From Bacteroidota bacterium (lineage in GTDB: Bacteria; Bacteroidota; Ignavibacteria; Ignavibacteriales; Ignavibacteriaceae): a stretch of DNA of 6,214 nucleotides. The position numbers and the translations under genes were made by a program. This document shows positions 6,102 through 6,214 of the stretch, piece after piece. Below the pieces are notes generated by a model. The model searched no databases, had not been told where the DNA came from, and saw only the letters and a list, made by a program, of their open reading frames with translations. Position 1 is the stretch's first letter, and the number at the start of each line of letters is the position of its first letter. The stretch spans positions 1 to 6,214 of the forward strand of contig JAEXTR010000273.1 of the NCBI GenBank assembly GCA_023406915.1. The letters run 5' to 3'.

Positions 6102-6214
6102 TCACCTAAAAACGGCTTCCAAAAGATCCCATAGCTGCTTACGATTGAAGGGTTTAGACAAGTAAAAATCAAAACCACTCGAAAGAAACAACCCACGTTC
6201 ACCATCCGAGGCAT
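6102..6214 (-). CDS. Receiver-domain protein (response regulator or hybrid kinase), C-terminal fragment cut by the window edge
   Basis: The minus-strand frame entering from the right edge encodes 36 residues before a TGA at 6102-6104. They read ASDGERGLFLSSGFDFYLSK and then PFNRKQLWDLLEAVFR. This is the end of a phosphoacceptor receiver domain: the alpha4 region with a GxDxYLSKP segment whose Lys-Pro is the conserved signalling lysine, then the last amphipathic helix. It closely parallels the end of the downstream kinase's own receiver (ASGFNVYLSKPF, then helix and stop). The protein ends within a few residues of the receiver fold, so it is either a single-domain regulator or, more likely given the neighbour, a hybrid kinase with a C-terminal receiver. 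The N-terminal part, including the phosphorylated Asp, lies outside the window. Confidence 0.8.
   Translation of the reverse strand, partial: ASDGERGLFLSSGFDFYLSKPFNRKQLWDLLEAVFR

Noticed and set aside
1..6214. tRNA, rRNA, CRISPR array, insertion sequence or attachment site
   Set aside because: No cloverleaf, repeat-spacer pattern, transposase frame or flanking duplications were seen on either strand.

Overview
The window is a stretch of ordinary bacterial chromosome with about 43-45% GC by eye. It holds four complete protein genes and two genes cut by the window edges. The organism cannot be named from this alone. Two genes have strong GGAGG ribosome binding sites, which argues against the classic Bacteroidia and Flavobacteria. 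One upstream region carries a TAnnTTTG element of the kind used by Bacteroidota and relatives. A mesophile near the Bacteroidota/Ignavibacteriota part of the FCB group would fit, but this is a weak inference.

Layout. Positions 1-128 (minus) hold the start of an unrecognised membrane protein, preceded by a gene-free stretch with a 14-bp direct repeat. Positions 359-1086 (minus) are a two-gene fluoride-resistance unit: the fluoride channel CrcB/FluC, followed 11 bp later by a DUF190 (PII-like) protein. A divergent intergenic region (1087-1285) separates crcB from a plus-strand DEAD-box RNA helicase (1286-2962). That region contains an all-AT 23-bp inverted repeat and a second, wide 9-bp inverted repeat in the helicase leader. 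The helicase ends 30 bp from the end of a convergent minus-strand gene, and a near-perfect 14-bp inverted repeat spans the junction. The convergent gene (2993-5911) encodes a 972-residue hybrid sensor histidine kinase: LytS-type 5TM sensor, three PAS domains, HisKA, HATPase and receiver. Upstream of it, on the same strand, is the C-terminal end of another receiver-domain protein (6102-6214), with a possible terminator between them.

How they work together. CrcB and DUF190 are very probably cotranscribed and serve fluoride export. The helicase acts in RNA remodelling, ribosome assembly or decay, and is not linked to its neighbours by function. The hybrid kinase and the receiver-domain protein upstream are probably parts of one signalling cluster whose output is not visible here.

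No new defence, mobile or biosynthetic system is evident. The points worth a second look are the inverted repeats around the helicase gene, a possible internal start that would release the kinase's receiver domain, and the truncated receiver gene at the right edge.
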